Assembly (NCBI GenBank): GCA_014607495.2
Contig: CP053148.1
Location: 15,562,001 to 15,626,000 of the forward strand
Direction of reading: 5' to 3'
DNA: 64,000 nucleotides
Source: Carposina sasakii
Taxonomy: Eukaryota > Arthropoda > Insecta > Lepidoptera > Carposinidae
A program made the translations under genes and the position numbers. Shown here one piece after another: positions 43,901 to 48,262 of the stretch. How positions within the stretch are numbered: the stretch's first letter is position 1; every line of letters starts with the position of its first letter. Below the pieces are notes generated by a model, which saw only the letters and a program-made list of their open reading frames with translations, was not told where the DNA came from and made no database searches.

Positions 43901-45313
43901 TTTTTCTCCATGGAAGATTTCCATGGAAGGTTTCCAAAATATTAGGGTCCAAAGTTAAGTAAATAAACTGCGTTTTTCTGCATAAATGCACATTGACGTG
44001 TGTAACAACAGTTTTTACGACAAATAATTAATATCTGTCTATGAAAAAACTAGCATAAACACTGGACACTAAAATTTCGCCAGATCAAGTAATTAATTAT
44101 TTTTTAATTTACATCGTTTCCCAGATTTTTTTTGGTATAAACTTACTTTATTTGATGTATAGAGTACGTACCCTTCGTGAGGGTGAGTTAAACACACAGA
44201 TACATACACCTGTTTCCAGGGTCTGAACTACATGAGTCGCATGTTGCCGCTGACGCATACCCTGCTGTTGATGGGAGACCGCAGCGGGCTCGCCACGTAC
44301 GACCTGAGCACCGGTGACGTCATCCGAAGAGTGCTGCTAGGTATGATCGATCACTCACTAATGATACATCACATTTTGTTTCGTGTACAGGAGTTGCATT
44401 GTTTTTTTTTTTCATTCCCATAGCAGCATAGAAGAATCTAGCCCATCTATAGGAAAAAGGTCTTTTTTCGCTAAGATATTATGAAAGTGGCATATTAAAA
44501 CATGTTTTTGCAAAACTAATCAATAACATGGCATGGAAATAAACTCTTTACCATGTGGTGTTTATTAAAAAAAAAACGATTATTGCGATACAAAAATTCG
44601 TTCCATGACCATGACAGCTTAACTTTAGGTAAATATGCATGCGATTATCCGATCATTGTACTGCACGAAATTGACAACTTTTGGTCGATAAAGAAGGAAG
44701 ACTCGACTTTAGATATATAAAATACTACCTATATATTGTATTACAAAATCTTATACAAGAGCGAGCTTAATGCCTTCCATTCTCTGCGACCACGGAAAGA
44801 GGAAACTATAAGAGATGAGAGTCAATATTGCATAACGTTATTCGTCATTGCACGCTTGCTTGCAGCCTACATACAAAACAGTTAGTTTTGATGGAAACCC
44901 ACACATTTTCACAGCACAGCAAGACGTCATTACACATCTCCGGGGAAAACGCATCCTTTTTGTACCATATTAGTAACGTGATAAGAGCTTATCAGCTATG
45001 GCATTAACTCTCGACGACGGGTAAACTACGTGACGGAACGTAGCTATCGGTGTTTTGTATAAAGTCATACCAACAATATGGTTTGCAACGTAGCGTGCCT
45101 GACACGTTCTCATTATGGTCGTGGTATGGTACGATACTGGGCAGACCCCTTAACTCATTGCCCTTGAAACTTGTTCCAGGTCAAAGCGATGGCTGTATAT
45201 TCGTAAGGCAAATATTACCGTTGAAGGACGCAATAGTATGCGACTACGCTAATCAGTTGCGCATTGTGAGGTTTCCACTAGTCTCGAGAATAGCAGACAT
45301 GAAGAGTGACTGA
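19852..45313 (+). CDS. SCAP: SCAP, SREBP cleavage-activating protein (complete, 22 coding exons)
   Basis: SCAP is the ER membrane escort that binds SREBP through its C-terminal WD40 domain and carries it in COPII vesicles to the Golgi for cleavage. Exons: 19852-19970, 20930-21045, 21848-21955, 22958-23066, 24362-24548, 25161-25306, 26255-27403, 28339-28547, 29528-29684, 30653-30746, 34273-34433, 35646-35722, 35995-36029, 37493-37626, 38465-38813, 39829-39997, 40462-40569, 41189-41298, 42403-42550, 43210-43355, 44220-44340, 45180-45313. All splice phases agree and the sum is 4086 nt (1361 aa; human SCAP is 1279). Domains: TM1 about 24-44, luminal loop 1 about 45-300, sterol-sensing domain about 302-460, TM7 about 555-572, luminal loop 7, TM8 742-766, WD40 region 800-1361 with a linker at about 850-1000. 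Landmarks are FPYLVIIVGLENVLVLTKS in the SSD and GHIKVWD, GSQDHVLK and LLCVWDLHTG in WD repeats. In Drosophila this pathway responds to phosphatidylethanolamine rather than sterol; the same is inferred here, not shown. Confidence 0.97.
20227..20418 (+). repeat. 'GGGTCTTGGTGTTTTGTAG' repeat, copy 1 (SCAP intron 1)
   Basis: GACAAGAGGGTCTTGGTGTT, then GTGGCACCATGTGGTCCTAT and CCCTTGGTGCTCTGCCTACC, ending in a (TATG)n microsatellite. A second copy in intron 4 (23186-23350) has the same order and the same TATG end, typical of a SINE with microsatellite tail. Confidence 0.7.
20430..20585. repeat. Dispersed repeat with 'CAGCCATCTTGAATTTTGTATAGAGAC'-like core
   Basis: The core AGCCATCTTGAATTTTGTAT then AGAGACGATAC..., ending CATGCTAGG, is matched in reverse at 57158-57270 (GTCTCTATACAAAATTCAAC, ATGGCGGCTTTATTTATCGT). 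Two diverged inverted copies 37 kb apart. Confidence 0.55.
20695..20830 (+). repeat. Dispersed repeat 'ACTCCACTGGCAAT'
   Basis: ACTCCACTGGCAATACTG, TTGCTTGCTTGTAGGTTATT and ATATACTTGCTATATGAG recur in the same order at 56056-56200. Diverged; class unknown. Confidence 0.5.
20930..21045 (+). CDS. SCAP: SCAP exon 2: end of TM1, start of luminal loop 1
   Basis: Residues 40-79. The motif CHPLLNVPLPGNIPT matches human CYPLLKLPLPGTGPV directly after TM1. The acceptor is ATTTTTAG|C and the donor CAG|GTAAAT. The rest (KLPYPEQELPTQD...) is loop 1 with low conservation. Confidence 0.92.
21543..21697 (-). repeat. CTAGTGGACGCC repeat, short copy in SCAP intron 2
   Basis: On the plus strand it ends CACGTGGACAGAGTCGCAGA then CATCCACTAG, preceded by CTCACAAACGGCTGGACCGA. 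This is a truncated member of the family at 4097. Confidence 0.72.
21848..21955 (+). CDS. SCAP: SCAP exon 3: luminal loop 1
   Basis: Residues 79-115. Contains PLLYVQQIVMKIG, matching the human PVAYVQQIFVKS segment, and one possible N-glycosylation sequon (NET). Acceptor GTTATAG|G, donor ATAG|GTAAGT; both ends split a codon after its first base. Confidence 0.92.
22033..22893 (+). repeat. Dispersed repeat interrupted by an inverted-repeat element
   Basis: Left half ATGCAGGATGACAGAGATCC (22033-22080) and right half AGCGAGGACAAATTTTAAAT...GTCAGTGACAAGTTGCTAGC (22825-22893) are continuous in an uninterrupted copy at 36410-36525 (AGATCCCCCAGCCACGTTCA, GCGAAGCGAGGACAAATGTA). So the element at 22081-22824 was inserted here. 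Confidence 0.65.
22081..22824. mobile_element. 744-bp element with long inverted arms in SCAP intron 3
   Basis: Left end TAGCCTACGCAGACGACGTA then CTTTTCTCCGCGGGGGAGAA; the right end carries the reverse complement (CTTTTCTCCCCCGCGGAGAA, CGTCGTCTGCGCAGGCTA). Inverted similarity continues inwards (CTGGGTTCCGAAACTTCGAT / ATCAAAGTTTCGGAACCCAG, AACTCGGTTATTTT / AAAATAACCGAGTT), giving arms of over 200 bp. Its centre has a half copy of the TACAGGGTGTAACA foldback element. No transposase frame. Confidence 0.75.
22958..23066 (+). CDS. SCAP: SCAP exon 4: luminal loop 1
   Basis: Residues 115-151. VSPWGNNLRLWDAFRAPLQ and the following EAFRILETVRNHED align with human VFPWHKNLLAVDVFRSPLS and the following RAFQLVEEIRNHV. 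Acceptor ATCCAG|G, donor GAGTC|GTGAGT. Confidence 0.92.
23186..23350 (+). repeat. 'GGGTCTTGGTGTTTTGTAG' repeat, copy 2 (SCAP intron 4)
   Basis: CAAGGGGGTCTTGGTGTTTT, GAAGTGGCACCATGTTATTC, CCTTGGTGCTCTGCCTAGTA and a TATGTATGTA tail, matching 20227-20418. Confidence 0.7.
23371..23470. mobile_element. About 100-bp MITE-like element
   Basis: The ends CCTGTCGGTGCACCAG and CTGGTGCACCGAAAGG are inverted repeats around a GC-rich centre. Only one copy in the window, so the family is not confirmed. Confidence 0.5.
23954..24217. mobile_element. 264-bp foldback element, copy 1 (SCAP intron 4)
   Basis: Ends TACAGGGTGTAACAAAAAGG and CCTTTCTGTTACACACTGTA. The two halves are inverted copies of each other (TTAAGCGAAAAGCTATGTAA / TTACATAGCTTTTCGCTTAA; GGGCTATTTACATAGC). 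Two more copies, 30028-30291 and 36113-36376, have exactly the same length. No coding capacity; probably moved by a Tc1/mariner-type transposase, given the TA target seen at copy 2. Confidence 0.85.
24362..24548 (+). CDS. SCAP: SCAP exon 5: luminal loop 1
   Basis: Residues 151-213. The block VLPEYSCLLLSPANLWQQNL matches human [20 protein letters not shown], the most conserved part of loop 1. Acceptor TTTTCAG|A, donor TATCAG|GTATGT, ending in phase 0. Confidence 0.94.
24593..24775 (+). repeat. CCGCCCACGxxTTCG-type SINE-like repeat
   Basis: CCGCCGCCCACGATTTTGTT, then AATCACTATTGAAAAAAACC and GACTTTGTTTTATAATA. The same tail is seen at 38834-38997 and 46210-46420. Confidence 0.65.
24815..25031 (+). 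repeat. LINE 3'-tail-like repeat 'CAGCAGxGGACTACAATAGGCTGATG'
   Basis: CTGCCCGTAAGTATCGTACG, GCTCTGGGGGAGGCCCAGCA and CAGCGGACTACAATAGGCTG. The CCAGCAGTGGAC..AGGCTGATG end is a common signature of lepidopteran LINE 3' ends. Other pieces: 29311-29415, 31207-31365 (minus) and 43528-43705. Confidence 0.6.
25161..25306 (+). CDS. SCAP: SCAP exon 6: luminal loop 1, region contacting loop 7
   Basis: Residues 214-262. RPRVMQYALTIFYEN aligns with human KRMVSYTITLVFQHY, so the tyrosine equivalent to human Y234, which in mammals is needed for loop 1 to bind loop 7, is kept. Acceptor ATTACAG|G, donor ACGAA|GTAAGT. Confidence 0.93.
26015..26215 (+). mobile_element. SINE with GGATTCGAATCCCGG B box (SCAP intron 6)
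   Basis: GCGACGCCATAGGTCCTGGA then TTCGAATCCCGG, ATATCGATGTTTGTTTCCGA and GATCTTGATGTGGGACTAGG. Copies in reverse at 42588-42810 and 47885-48152. It lies just before SCAP exon 7. Confidence 0.72.
26255..27403 (+). CDS. SCAP: SCAP exon 7: sterol-sensing domain, TM2-TM7
   Basis: Large exon, residues 262-645. The sterol-sensing domain runs from about 302 (LVPLMITFVGLFLYVYFS) to about 460. Residues matching human Y298, L315 and D443, where mutations in mammals give sterol-resistant SCAP, are present as Y316, L333 and D461. Directly after the SSD, RRLEYCLEQHN replaces human RRMELADLNKR, so the COPII-binding hexapeptide is not recognisable. A Ser/Arg-rich cytosolic loop (PQRMRKSKSHPRL) follows, then TM7 (about 555-572) and the start of luminal loop 7 with the sequon NGT at 608. 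Acceptor TTCCAG|A, donor AGTAG|GTGAGT. Confidence 0.97.
27496..27698 (+). repeat. CCGCCCACGACTTCGTCCG repeat (SCAP intron 7)
   Basis: CTAGCAGCCGCCCACGACTT, GTGCGAAGCCGGGCAGGTTG, a (AAAC)n microsatellite and CTTTATAATATTAGTATAGA. Same class as 46210, with a different middle. Confidence 0.7.
28339..28547 (+). CDS. SCAP: SCAP exon 8: luminal loop 7
   Basis: Residues 645-715. RLSPYHWSSILSQYNASVAG aligns with human [20 protein letters not shown], including the sequon equivalent to human N641 (NAS). The acceptor ATGCGTAG|G has a weak pyrimidine tract, but homology and phase place it firmly. Donor CCAG|GTAACA. Confidence 0.92.
28719..28990 (+). repeat. GGTTCCGTA-type repeat (SCAP intron 8)
   Basis: AAAACCGGCCAAGTACGAGT, CGGACTCGTGCACCGACGGT and TTCCGTACAAACTGTTTTAT start a copy related to 33603-34198 and 201-436. 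Confidence 0.72.
29311..29415 (+). repeat. LINE 3'-tail-like repeat fragment
   Basis: CCCTGGGGGAGCCCTACGTC then CAGTAGTGGACTGCAATAGG CTGAAGA. Short member of the family at 24815-25031, upstream of SCAP exon 9. Confidence 0.6.
29528..29684 (+). CDS. SCAP: SCAP exon 9: end of loop 7 and TM8
   Basis: Residues 715-767. The last membrane helix is MEILLLAILCTISVSVIAYM plus MVVLY (742-766), followed by the cytosolic domain. Acceptor GTTTAG|A, donor TACAG|GTAATC. Confidence 0.93.
29950..30325. mobile_element. GTAAGCACGAACC MITE split by a foldback element (SCAP intron 9)
   Basis: The left part GTAAGCACGAACCTTTTTAC...GACAGTTGGATGATA and right part GCGTTACGGACTATCGAGAG...TTCGTGCTTAC form one element when 30028-30291 is removed. 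The uninterrupted copy is at 40985-41100 and a longer diverged copy at 52800-52953. Confidence 0.8.
30028..30291. mobile_element. 264-bp foldback element, copy 2, nested
   Basis: TACAGGGTGTAACAAAAAGG ... CCTTTTTGTTACACCCTGTA, inverted halves as in copy 1. The host MITE's empty site (GACGATAACGTTACGG at 40985-41100) against the filled site shows a TA on each side (30026-30027 and 30292-30293). This fixes the element at 264 bp with a TA target duplication. Confidence 0.88.
30653..30746 (+). CDS. SCAP: SCAP exon 10: juxtamembrane cytosolic segment
   Basis: Residues 767-798. RCVCSRHYAEW aligns with human RVLCPRNYGQL just after TM8; the rest is an acidic/basic linker (NNDEEYRKILANQPALQ). Acceptor TGACAG|A, donor CAG|GTAAAT, ending in phase 0. 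Confidence 0.9.
31207..31365 (-). repeat. LINE 3'-tail-like repeat fragment (SCAP intron 10)
   Basis: CATCAGCCTATTGTAGTCCA then CCGCTGGACGTAGTCCTCCC CCAGGGC, reverse of the 24815-25031 family. Confidence 0.65.
31481..31608. mobile_element. 128-bp inverted-repeat element (SCAP intron 10)
   Basis: Ends TTAACACATTCGCTGCCGGT and GCCGGCACTGAATGTGTTAA. Inner parts also pair (CTAAGGGTGCCGAC / GCGGCACCTCTAG; CTTGACGCAAATAAGCGTCA around the centre). Second copy at 9085-9216. Confidence 0.75.
32624..33008 (+). mobile_element. TACAGG...CCTGTA element, best copy (SCAP intron 10)
   Basis: 385 bp, TACAGGATGATTTTTGGTCG ... AAAACACCCTGTA, flanked by AT-rich sequence. It holds TTTCTCCATGGAAGCATACC and TACGTACCCTTCGTTAAAGG. 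Confidence 0.8.
33603..34198 (+). repeat. GGTTCCGTA-type repeat, long copy (SCAP intron 10)
   Basis: Starts GTTTTTAGGGTTCCGTACGT and AAAACGGAACCCTTATAGGA, with GTGTGTCTGTCCGTCCGTCG. Ends TACGGAACCCTCTTCACGCG then AGTTCAACTCGCACTTGTCG GC. About 75 bp before SCAP exon 11. Confidence 0.78.
34273..34433 (+). CDS. SCAP: SCAP exon 11: first WD40 repeat
   Basis: Residues 799-852. VPLVVAGHSQEVECLVTDGE then SSCLQGHIKVWDSHNGD matches human [20 protein letters not shown] and SCCLAGHVCVWDAQTGD. GC-rich compared with its introns. Acceptor TTCCTAG|C. The donor GC|GTATGT is followed at once by a pyrimidine tract and an interspersed repeat. Confidence 0.94.
34473..34703 (+). repeat. CTAGTGGACGCC repeat directly after SCAP exon 11 donor
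   Basis: ACTAGTGGACGCCCGCGACT then GCAGAAAAAACGAAATGTCG and CTTTATAATATTAGTGTG. It begins 40 nt after the exon 11 splice donor, behind a pyrimidine tract (34440-34471). Confidence 0.78.
35157..35342 (-). repeat. CTAGTGGATGCC repeat (SCAP intron 11)
   Basis: TATAAACGCGAAAGTTTGTG ... TTTTCTGCAGTCCACGCGGA CGGAGTCGCGGGCATCCACTAG, reverse orientation. Confidence 0.75.
35646..35722 (+). CDS. SCAP: SCAP exon 12: WD-domain linker
   Basis: Residues 852-878 (FFKLQKELYEKVSAKKP...). It lies in the poorly conserved insert that interrupts the WD40 domain in all SCAPs. Support is the TTTACAG acceptor, the GAAG|GTAAAA donor and phase agreement on both sides rather than strong homology. Confidence 0.8.
35995..36029 (+). 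CDS. SCAP: SCAP exon 13: 35-nt micro-exon in WD linker
   Basis: Residues 878-889 (VQPVETPTKTDA). Acceptor TTTACAG|T and donor GCG|GTAAGT are strong. Its 35 nt are needed to bring exon 12 (phase 1) into exon 14 (phase 0); skipping it would shift the frame. Confidence 0.75.
36113..36376. mobile_element. 264-bp foldback element, copy 3 (SCAP intron 13)
   Basis: TACAGGGTGTAACAAAAAGG ... CCCTTTTTGTTACACCCTGT A, same length and structure as copies 1 and 2, slightly more diverged inside. Confidence 0.85.
36410..36525 (+). repeat. Uninterrupted copy of the 'AGATCCCCCAGCCACG' repeat
   Basis: GAGGGAGATCCCCCAGCCAC, GCGAGGACAAATGTAAGAGA and AGAGAACGCCCCTGAGATGC. It serves as the empty site for the insertion at 22081. 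A reverse copy lies at about 39060-39185. Confidence 0.6.
36546..36703 (+). mobile_element. Foldback element, left part only
   Basis: TACAGGGTGTAACAAAAACA through to TTCTCCATACTATCGGG, then unrelated sequence. The right half is missing, so this is a truncated copy 169 bp after copy 3. Confidence 0.75.
37493..37626 (+). CDS. SCAP: SCAP exon 14: WD linker
   Basis: Residues 890-934. It ends in TKYDFAKNYR, which matches the human GYDFSCLVQRVY segment; the preceding part is basic (HHLRRGLSDHLSGLRFR). Acceptor ATTGCAG|T, donor TACAG|GTATAG. Confidence 0.88.
37949..38272 (-). repeat. CTAGTGGACGCC repeat, full copy (SCAP intron 14)
   Basis: Reverse of 4097-4410: TGTCTGTTTGTCTGTGCGTT-like microsatellite, GAAACGGCTGAACCGATTTC and GACGGAGTCGCGGGCGTCCA CTAGT. 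Confidence 0.82.
38465..38813 (+). CDS. SCAP: SCAP exon 15: acidic/serine linker then WD40 repeat
   Basis: Residues 934-1050. The first 80 residues are a low-complexity Asn/Ser/Lys/Asp linker. The end, SESPVWCVDFCNDLIILGCA followed by DGRLEFWEASSGKLR, matches human [20 protein letters not shown] and RLEVWDAIEG. Acceptor TTCCAG|G, donor AGG|GTAAGT. Confidence 0.93.
38834..38997 (+). repeat. CTAGCGGCCGTCCACGGC repeat (SCAP intron 15)
   Basis: It starts 20 nt after the exon 15 donor: CTAGCGGCCGTCCACGGCTT, CAAAATCCGTTCCCTAGTTT, GGGACGGACAGACAGCAGCA and AACTTTGTTTTACAATATTA. Confidence 0.75.
39060..39185 (-). repeat. Reverse copy of the 'AGATCCC' dispersed repeat
   Basis: GGATCTCAGGGGTGTTCTCT, GACAGCAACTTATCAATGAT and CATTAACATCTCTCCCTA match 36410-36525 in reverse. 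Confidence 0.5.
39829..39997 (+). CDS. SCAP: SCAP exon 16: WD40 repeat
   Basis: Residues 1051-1107 (CVWCGSSAGITHVRALAGAG and on to LAGQLTLLRLD). Very GC-rich and Ala-rich. It aligns with human SSGITALVFLDKRIVAARLN and GSLDFF. Acceptor TTTTAG|T. The donor A|GTGAGT is the first copy of a tandem repeat that runs on into the intron. Confidence 0.88.
39993..40310 (+). repeat. Minisatellite starting at the SCAP exon 16 donor
   Basis: About nine degenerate copies of a 28-35 bp unit, consensus GGGAGTGAGTACATTGCTGG then TTTAGTACT. The first unit contains the real donor (CGACGGA|GTGAGTACATTGC). Later units hold GAGTGACTAC, GAGTGAGTAT, GAATGAGTAC and GAAGTGAGCAC, several resembling donors. Confidence 0.85.
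40462..40569 (+). CDS. SCAP: SCAP exon 17: WD-domain loop
   Basis: Residues 1107-1143 (THKRTGSAGSLRTAQELEQA and following RNRLSYSYDAETSDGEG). This is a charged surface insert between WD blades with little similarity to vertebrates. Acceptor TTGCGCAG|C is weak, donor GAAG|GTAAAT good; phases fit both neighbours. Confidence 0.82.
40985..41100. mobile_element. GGGGTAAGCACGAA MITE, uninterrupted copy (SCAP intron 17)
   Basis: 116 bp with ends GGGGTAAGCACGAACCTC and TTTTCGAGCTTACCCC. It includes AACGCTAGCGACTCGCTAGC and TTGACGATAACGTTACGGAC, the intact target of the nested insertion at 30028. Confidence 0.8.
41189..41298 (+). CDS. SCAP: SCAP exon 18: WD40 repeat
   Basis: Residues 1143-1179. HCRAHQQPITELHCDGGRIL then TGSQDHVLK matches human [28 protein letters not shown], one of the best conserved SCAP blocks. 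Acceptor ATTTAG|A, donor AAAG|GTATCA. Confidence 0.95.
41482..41662. mobile_element. Inverted-repeat MITE 'GCAATGCGATAGCGAAAATT' (SCAP intron 18)
   Basis: Left AGAAGCAATGCGATAGCGAA, right TTTTCGCTATCGCATTGCTT, with outer ends TTACGTAGGTATCTTGCAAA and GCTAGTTAGGTAATAAGG. A second copy with the same outer ends is at 52279-52420. Confidence 0.72.
41853..42176 (+). repeat. CTAGGGGACGCC repeat, full copy (SCAP intron 18)
   Basis: CTAGGGGACGCCCGCGACTC ... CACAGACAGACCGACAAACA ... CATGTATCTTCCATGTACAG, same order as 4097-4410. Confidence 0.82.
42403..42550 (+). CDS. SCAP: SCAP exon 19: WD40 repeat
   Basis: Residues 1180-1229. LFTLHGHCGPITSCFIDHA then GSGSQDGLLCVWDLHTG aligns with human LFTLQGHSGAITTVYIDQT and GGQDGAICLWDVLTG. 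Acceptor TTGGCAG|G, donor ACAG|GTTGGT (a weaker donor). Confidence 0.95.
42588..42810 (-). mobile_element. SINE with GAACTCGGGACC B box (SCAP intron 19)
   Basis: TCCCACATTAAGATCCCTAT ... CATCCATGACTCGGAAACAA ... ATTCGAACTCGGGACCTATG GCGTCGC ... CGCCAATCGGCCGTCA. Reverse of 26015-26215 and parallel to 47885-48152. Confidence 0.75.
43210..43355 (+). CDS. SCAP: SCAP exon 20: WD40 repeat
   Basis: Residues 1229-1277. YSMQAHDGAVTSLAHTASYV and SAGADERLRVWDRFQG match human HVFAHRGDVTSLTCTTSCVI and SGLDDLISIWDRSTG. GC-rich. Acceptor ATTGCAG|G, donor CATT|GTGAGT. Confidence 0.95.
43528..43705 (+). repeat. LINE 3'-tail-like repeat (SCAP intron 20)
   Basis: CTGCCCGTGGGTATCGTAAG, TCCTGGGGGAGACCTACGTC and CAGCAGTGGTCTGTAATATG CTGATG; member of the 24815 family. 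Confidence 0.62.
43838..44190 (+). mobile_element. TACAGG element, right end lost (SCAP intron 20)
   Basis: TACAGGTGATTTTTGGTCGT ... GTACGTACCCTTCGTGAGGG then unrelated sequence leading into exon 21, so the CCTGTA end is missing. Confidence 0.72.
44220..44340 (+). CDS. SCAP: SCAP exon 21: WD40 repeat
   Basis: Residues 1278-1318. LLLMGDRSGLATYDLSTGDV then IRRVLLG matches human [28 protein letters not shown]. Acceptor TTTCCAG|G, donor CTAG|GTATGA. Confidence 0.93.
44341..45179. other. SCAP intron 21, no repeat or RNA recognised
   Basis: 839-nt intron, AT-rich with moderately GC-rich 44760-45170. No repeat family from this window was recognised in it. Confidence 0.55.
45180..45313 (+). CDS. 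SCAP: SCAP exon 22: C-terminus and stop
   Basis: Residues 1318-1361 then TGA. VRQILPLKDAIVCDYANQLR matches human [20 protein letters not shown]; the protein ends FPLVSRIADMKSD, with a length close to the vertebrate C-terminus. Acceptor GTTCCAG|G. Confidence 0.95.
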
Positions 45314-45676
45314 ACATTTTACTGTTGAAATTGGAAATTTGTATTAGCGCCATTATGAACAAAGCTTGCCTTGATATAATATCCAAAATCTTTTGTGATA
45401 AATTCTAAGTCACATGTTGGGCCAAATAGTTGAGCCGTTGGCTTTATGCAGTTGATGAAGGTTTTGAACATTTCTTGACTCCATGCAAAACCATTCTAAG
45501 ATTAGAATGTTTGTATTGATATTTTATTATAGATTGTGTTTGTTGATTCACATGCAAAACCGAGAGTTTATTTTGTATGGAAACGGAGGCCGTTCCGTCA
45601 AGTTATTCCTAGCTCATTCTTCTTTGGAGATGGAAAAGGCCTATACGACACACAGTATTTTACCGACACTGCTGAA

Positions 45677-45682
45677 ATTAAA
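45677..45682 (+). terminator. Candidate SCAP polyadenylation signal (ATTAAA)
   Basis: ATTAAA, the commonest variant signal, lies 364 nt after the SCAP stop. The first canonical AATAAA in the plus direction is farther on, at 46436-46441, just after an interspersed repeat. Neither can be chosen without transcript data. Confidence 0.35.
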
Positions 45683-46209
45683 ATAAGTATTTAGCCAACG
45701 GATATGGGCCAGTTCCGAAGCAAGTGTAGTCTTATTTTAATATAACCATAACTATGTCAAATAAGCTCGCGATTTTGACGTGACTTTGCGTAATTCTACG
45801 TTTCATCTAACCTAAGTTACCATGCTGTAATGCATGGTAAGTGCTATTAAGTAAAAATATACGTTTTATTATACAGATCTTCACAGTGGTATAGGAATAA
45901 TTACATATTGCGATGCGTAACGTAGAGGATTTCTGGTATTTACCGTCCTGTCACAAATACAACTTCTATGCTACAGTAGACGCGTTTGTTCTTTGTGGTT
46001 GGTAGTTCGAGTTACACGCGTCACATTATTATATTTTCAGGTCCGTGTGGGGGAAGAAGGTAGACGAGGGGGAGACTATGTTAGGTAAATTCTCAACCGC
46101 AAAAAACAGACGCGACTACTTCATTTCTATACATACTTAGGTAATCAGTATGGTTTTGGAATAGCTTTCTTATGTTTTTTGTAATAGCTTACTTATGTTT
46201 TTTGTAATA

Positions 46210-46420
46210 TTACTAGCGGCCGCCCACGGCTTCGCCCGCGTGAGAGTGCAATACTCCCATGCGAAGCCGGGGCGGGTCCCTAGTTATAAACCTTCCTTGT
46301 GAATGACTCTATCTATTAAAAAAAAAACCGCATCAGAATCCGTTCCCTAGTTTGAAAGATCTGAGCATACATAGGGACAACAGACAGCAGAAAGCGACTT
46401 TGTTTTATAATATGTAGTGC
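46210..46420 (+). repeat. CTAGCGGCCGCCCACGGC repeat downstream of SCAP
   Basis: CTAGCGGCCGCCCACGGCTT, GCGAAGCCGGGGCGGGTCCC, AAACCGCATCAGAATCCGTT, GACAGCAGAAAGCGACTTTG. Most complete copy of this type in the window. Confidence 0.78.
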
Positions 46421-47884
46421 TACACCATTGTTTGTAATAAAGCCTAAATGGCCCTTATAGTTTCTGGAGATCTGTTATATAAGTGTAACCGCAATTTTAT
46501 TATTACAATTTTATTTTTAAAAGTCTGCGTGTAATATGAACTAAGTGTAGCTACTAACCCCGATTATTATAAGATTTTTTTTAAAATAATATCTATTAAT
46601 TCTTAATTTATTATTGTCGTTGTTGTACTTACATGTTTTTTTACAAAATTCTGACTGAACATTTTTTAAAATTGAATAAGATCCTGTATAATAATCTATA
46701 TAATTTACCTATAGTAATCGGGAGTTGAGACAGCAAATGGAAAGAAAACCATAGCCTTTGGAGTGTCTTACTAATTATATTTAAGTAGGTATATAAAATT
46801 CTTTTCTATTTATTGTATTTTCTACTTTTCTCTGAAATAGGAGTTTTAACTATAAGCAACTGAGAAATGTGAAATTGAGGTATTTATTCGAGATATATGT
46901 ACAGAGCTGTTATTTTCTTATACGACTAAATTAAAAATAGTAGGTAATCGGATTAGTGTTTTAGATAATCATAAGCTATAGCAGCAATTTAGTATATTTG
47001 TTATGAATATCTTTAGCTTTATACGATCATATTGAATCGGAATCAAAGCAAATCATCACAATTAGTTATATAGATGTGTAACTTTTGTTATTCGCGAGAT
47101 GTGTGTGACACATTTCGCACCACGAAGAATCAAACCGCGTGGTGGAGTTGTATGTTTCGCCCGATACCTTTTGTCGAAGGTCTTATTCGAACTAATTGTA
47201 AGGATTTATATTGTTTATTGTATATATTTGTGGAACTATATACTATCTTATATGTCCAAATTGGCCCAAAAAAGAGGGCTACTGCGGATTAGTTATTGGG
47301 CGATTCACATCGCGTTGTATAAAGCACTGAGAGTTACTTCGAAATACATTATTTGTGGTGTTCTTGGAATCCTGATGAACTACAAGATGAATTAACGAAA
47401 CCATTTCTAATATTTTTGCCTCCATATTCCAAATTCCACAAGCAGTCAAATCTGCCAACTTCCACAAATCATGTACCTTCCTCATAAACATTTACAACCA
47501 AAATAAACTCGGTTATTGGAATAGACCACAGAGCATATAAAAGGATGCTATAATCGATGTGGTTTAACGCCGTTGGTAGAAGCGCAGTATGAACCAATCA
47601 ATGGCCGAGTTTTGCTTGCACGCTGCAGCCCGTCACCCTTTTGGCGACCTAGGTCACTTTCTGGATAGACCATGTGTAAGTACAGTCATAAAAAATATTA
47701 AAATAAATAAAAATCGAAACCTTATACGATAGGGATATACGAGTATGTATAATTATAATCAAAGCTTAACTTAATAATGTACCAAACCCTCAACGTCGTT
47801 GCAATGCTCTTCGTAGTCTGAAGAAGGTTCGGGGCTTTCTGAGAAAGACTTGCAGGTTTCCTCACGATGTTTTCACTGTCAGAC
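46421..47884. other. Intergenic, no gene supported
   Basis: AT-rich. 47099-47395 has a 98-codon frame with hydrophobic stretches but no splice support or known domain. 47560-47680 is GC-richer and open in one frame (TPLVEAQYEPINGRVLLARC) for a short way; it may be a transposon remnant. Confidence 0.45.
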
Positions 47885-48152
47885 CAATCGGTAAATAATA
47901 AATAATAATAATAATATTAAATATTCACACACTCACAACACATTGACCTAGTCCCACACTAAGATCCCTAAGGTCTTGTGTCGTGGGTACCAAGCAACGG
48001 TATATATATACATAGATAAGTATATAAACATCCATGACTCGGAAACAAACATCGATATTCATCACATCAATGTTTGCACCTACCGGGTTTCGAACCCAGG
48101 ACCTATGGCGTCGCAGGCAGGGCCACTACCAACTACACCAATCGGCCGTCAA
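47885..48152 (-). mobile_element. SINE with GAACCCAGGACC B box and (AAT)n tail
   Basis: (AAT)n at 47890-47920, CCCACACTAAGATCCCTAAG, CATCCATGACTCGGAAACAA, CGGGTTTCGAACCCAGGACC and CACCAATCGGCCGTCAA. The best copy of this SINE, with the microsatellite tail in the expected 3' position. Confidence 0.8.
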
Positions 48153-48177
48153 ATGTACGTAAGTCTTCGAAAAACGC

Positions 48178-48262
48178 ATTGGCATATGACTAGGTGGGAT
48201 TCGAACCTGGGCCGCCGAAATGGCAGCCTGTCGTTCTCTCACTGCGCCACCGTCTCGCTCTC
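48178..48262 (-). mobile_element. Second tRNA-like SINE head
   Basis: On the minus strand: GACGGTGGCGCAGTGAGAGA (A box) ... CCCAGGTTCGAATCCCACCT (B box). The stems do not fold as a clean tRNA. It sits 25 bp from another SINE, so a retroposed element is more likely than a tRNA gene. Confidence 0.55.

Noticed and set aside
47099..47395. 98-codon frame with hydrophobic stretches downstream of SCAP
   Set aside because: Composition is that of AT-rich non-coding DNA; no homology, and a downstream frame of this kind is expected by chance.
47560..47680. Possible extra exon (TPLVEAQYEPINGRVLLARC...)
   Set aside because: Open for only about 40 codons with no convincing acceptor or donor pair and no partner exons.
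48178..48262. tRNA gene
   Set aside because: The B box is good but the anticodon arm does not fold cleanly and it sits beside another SINE.
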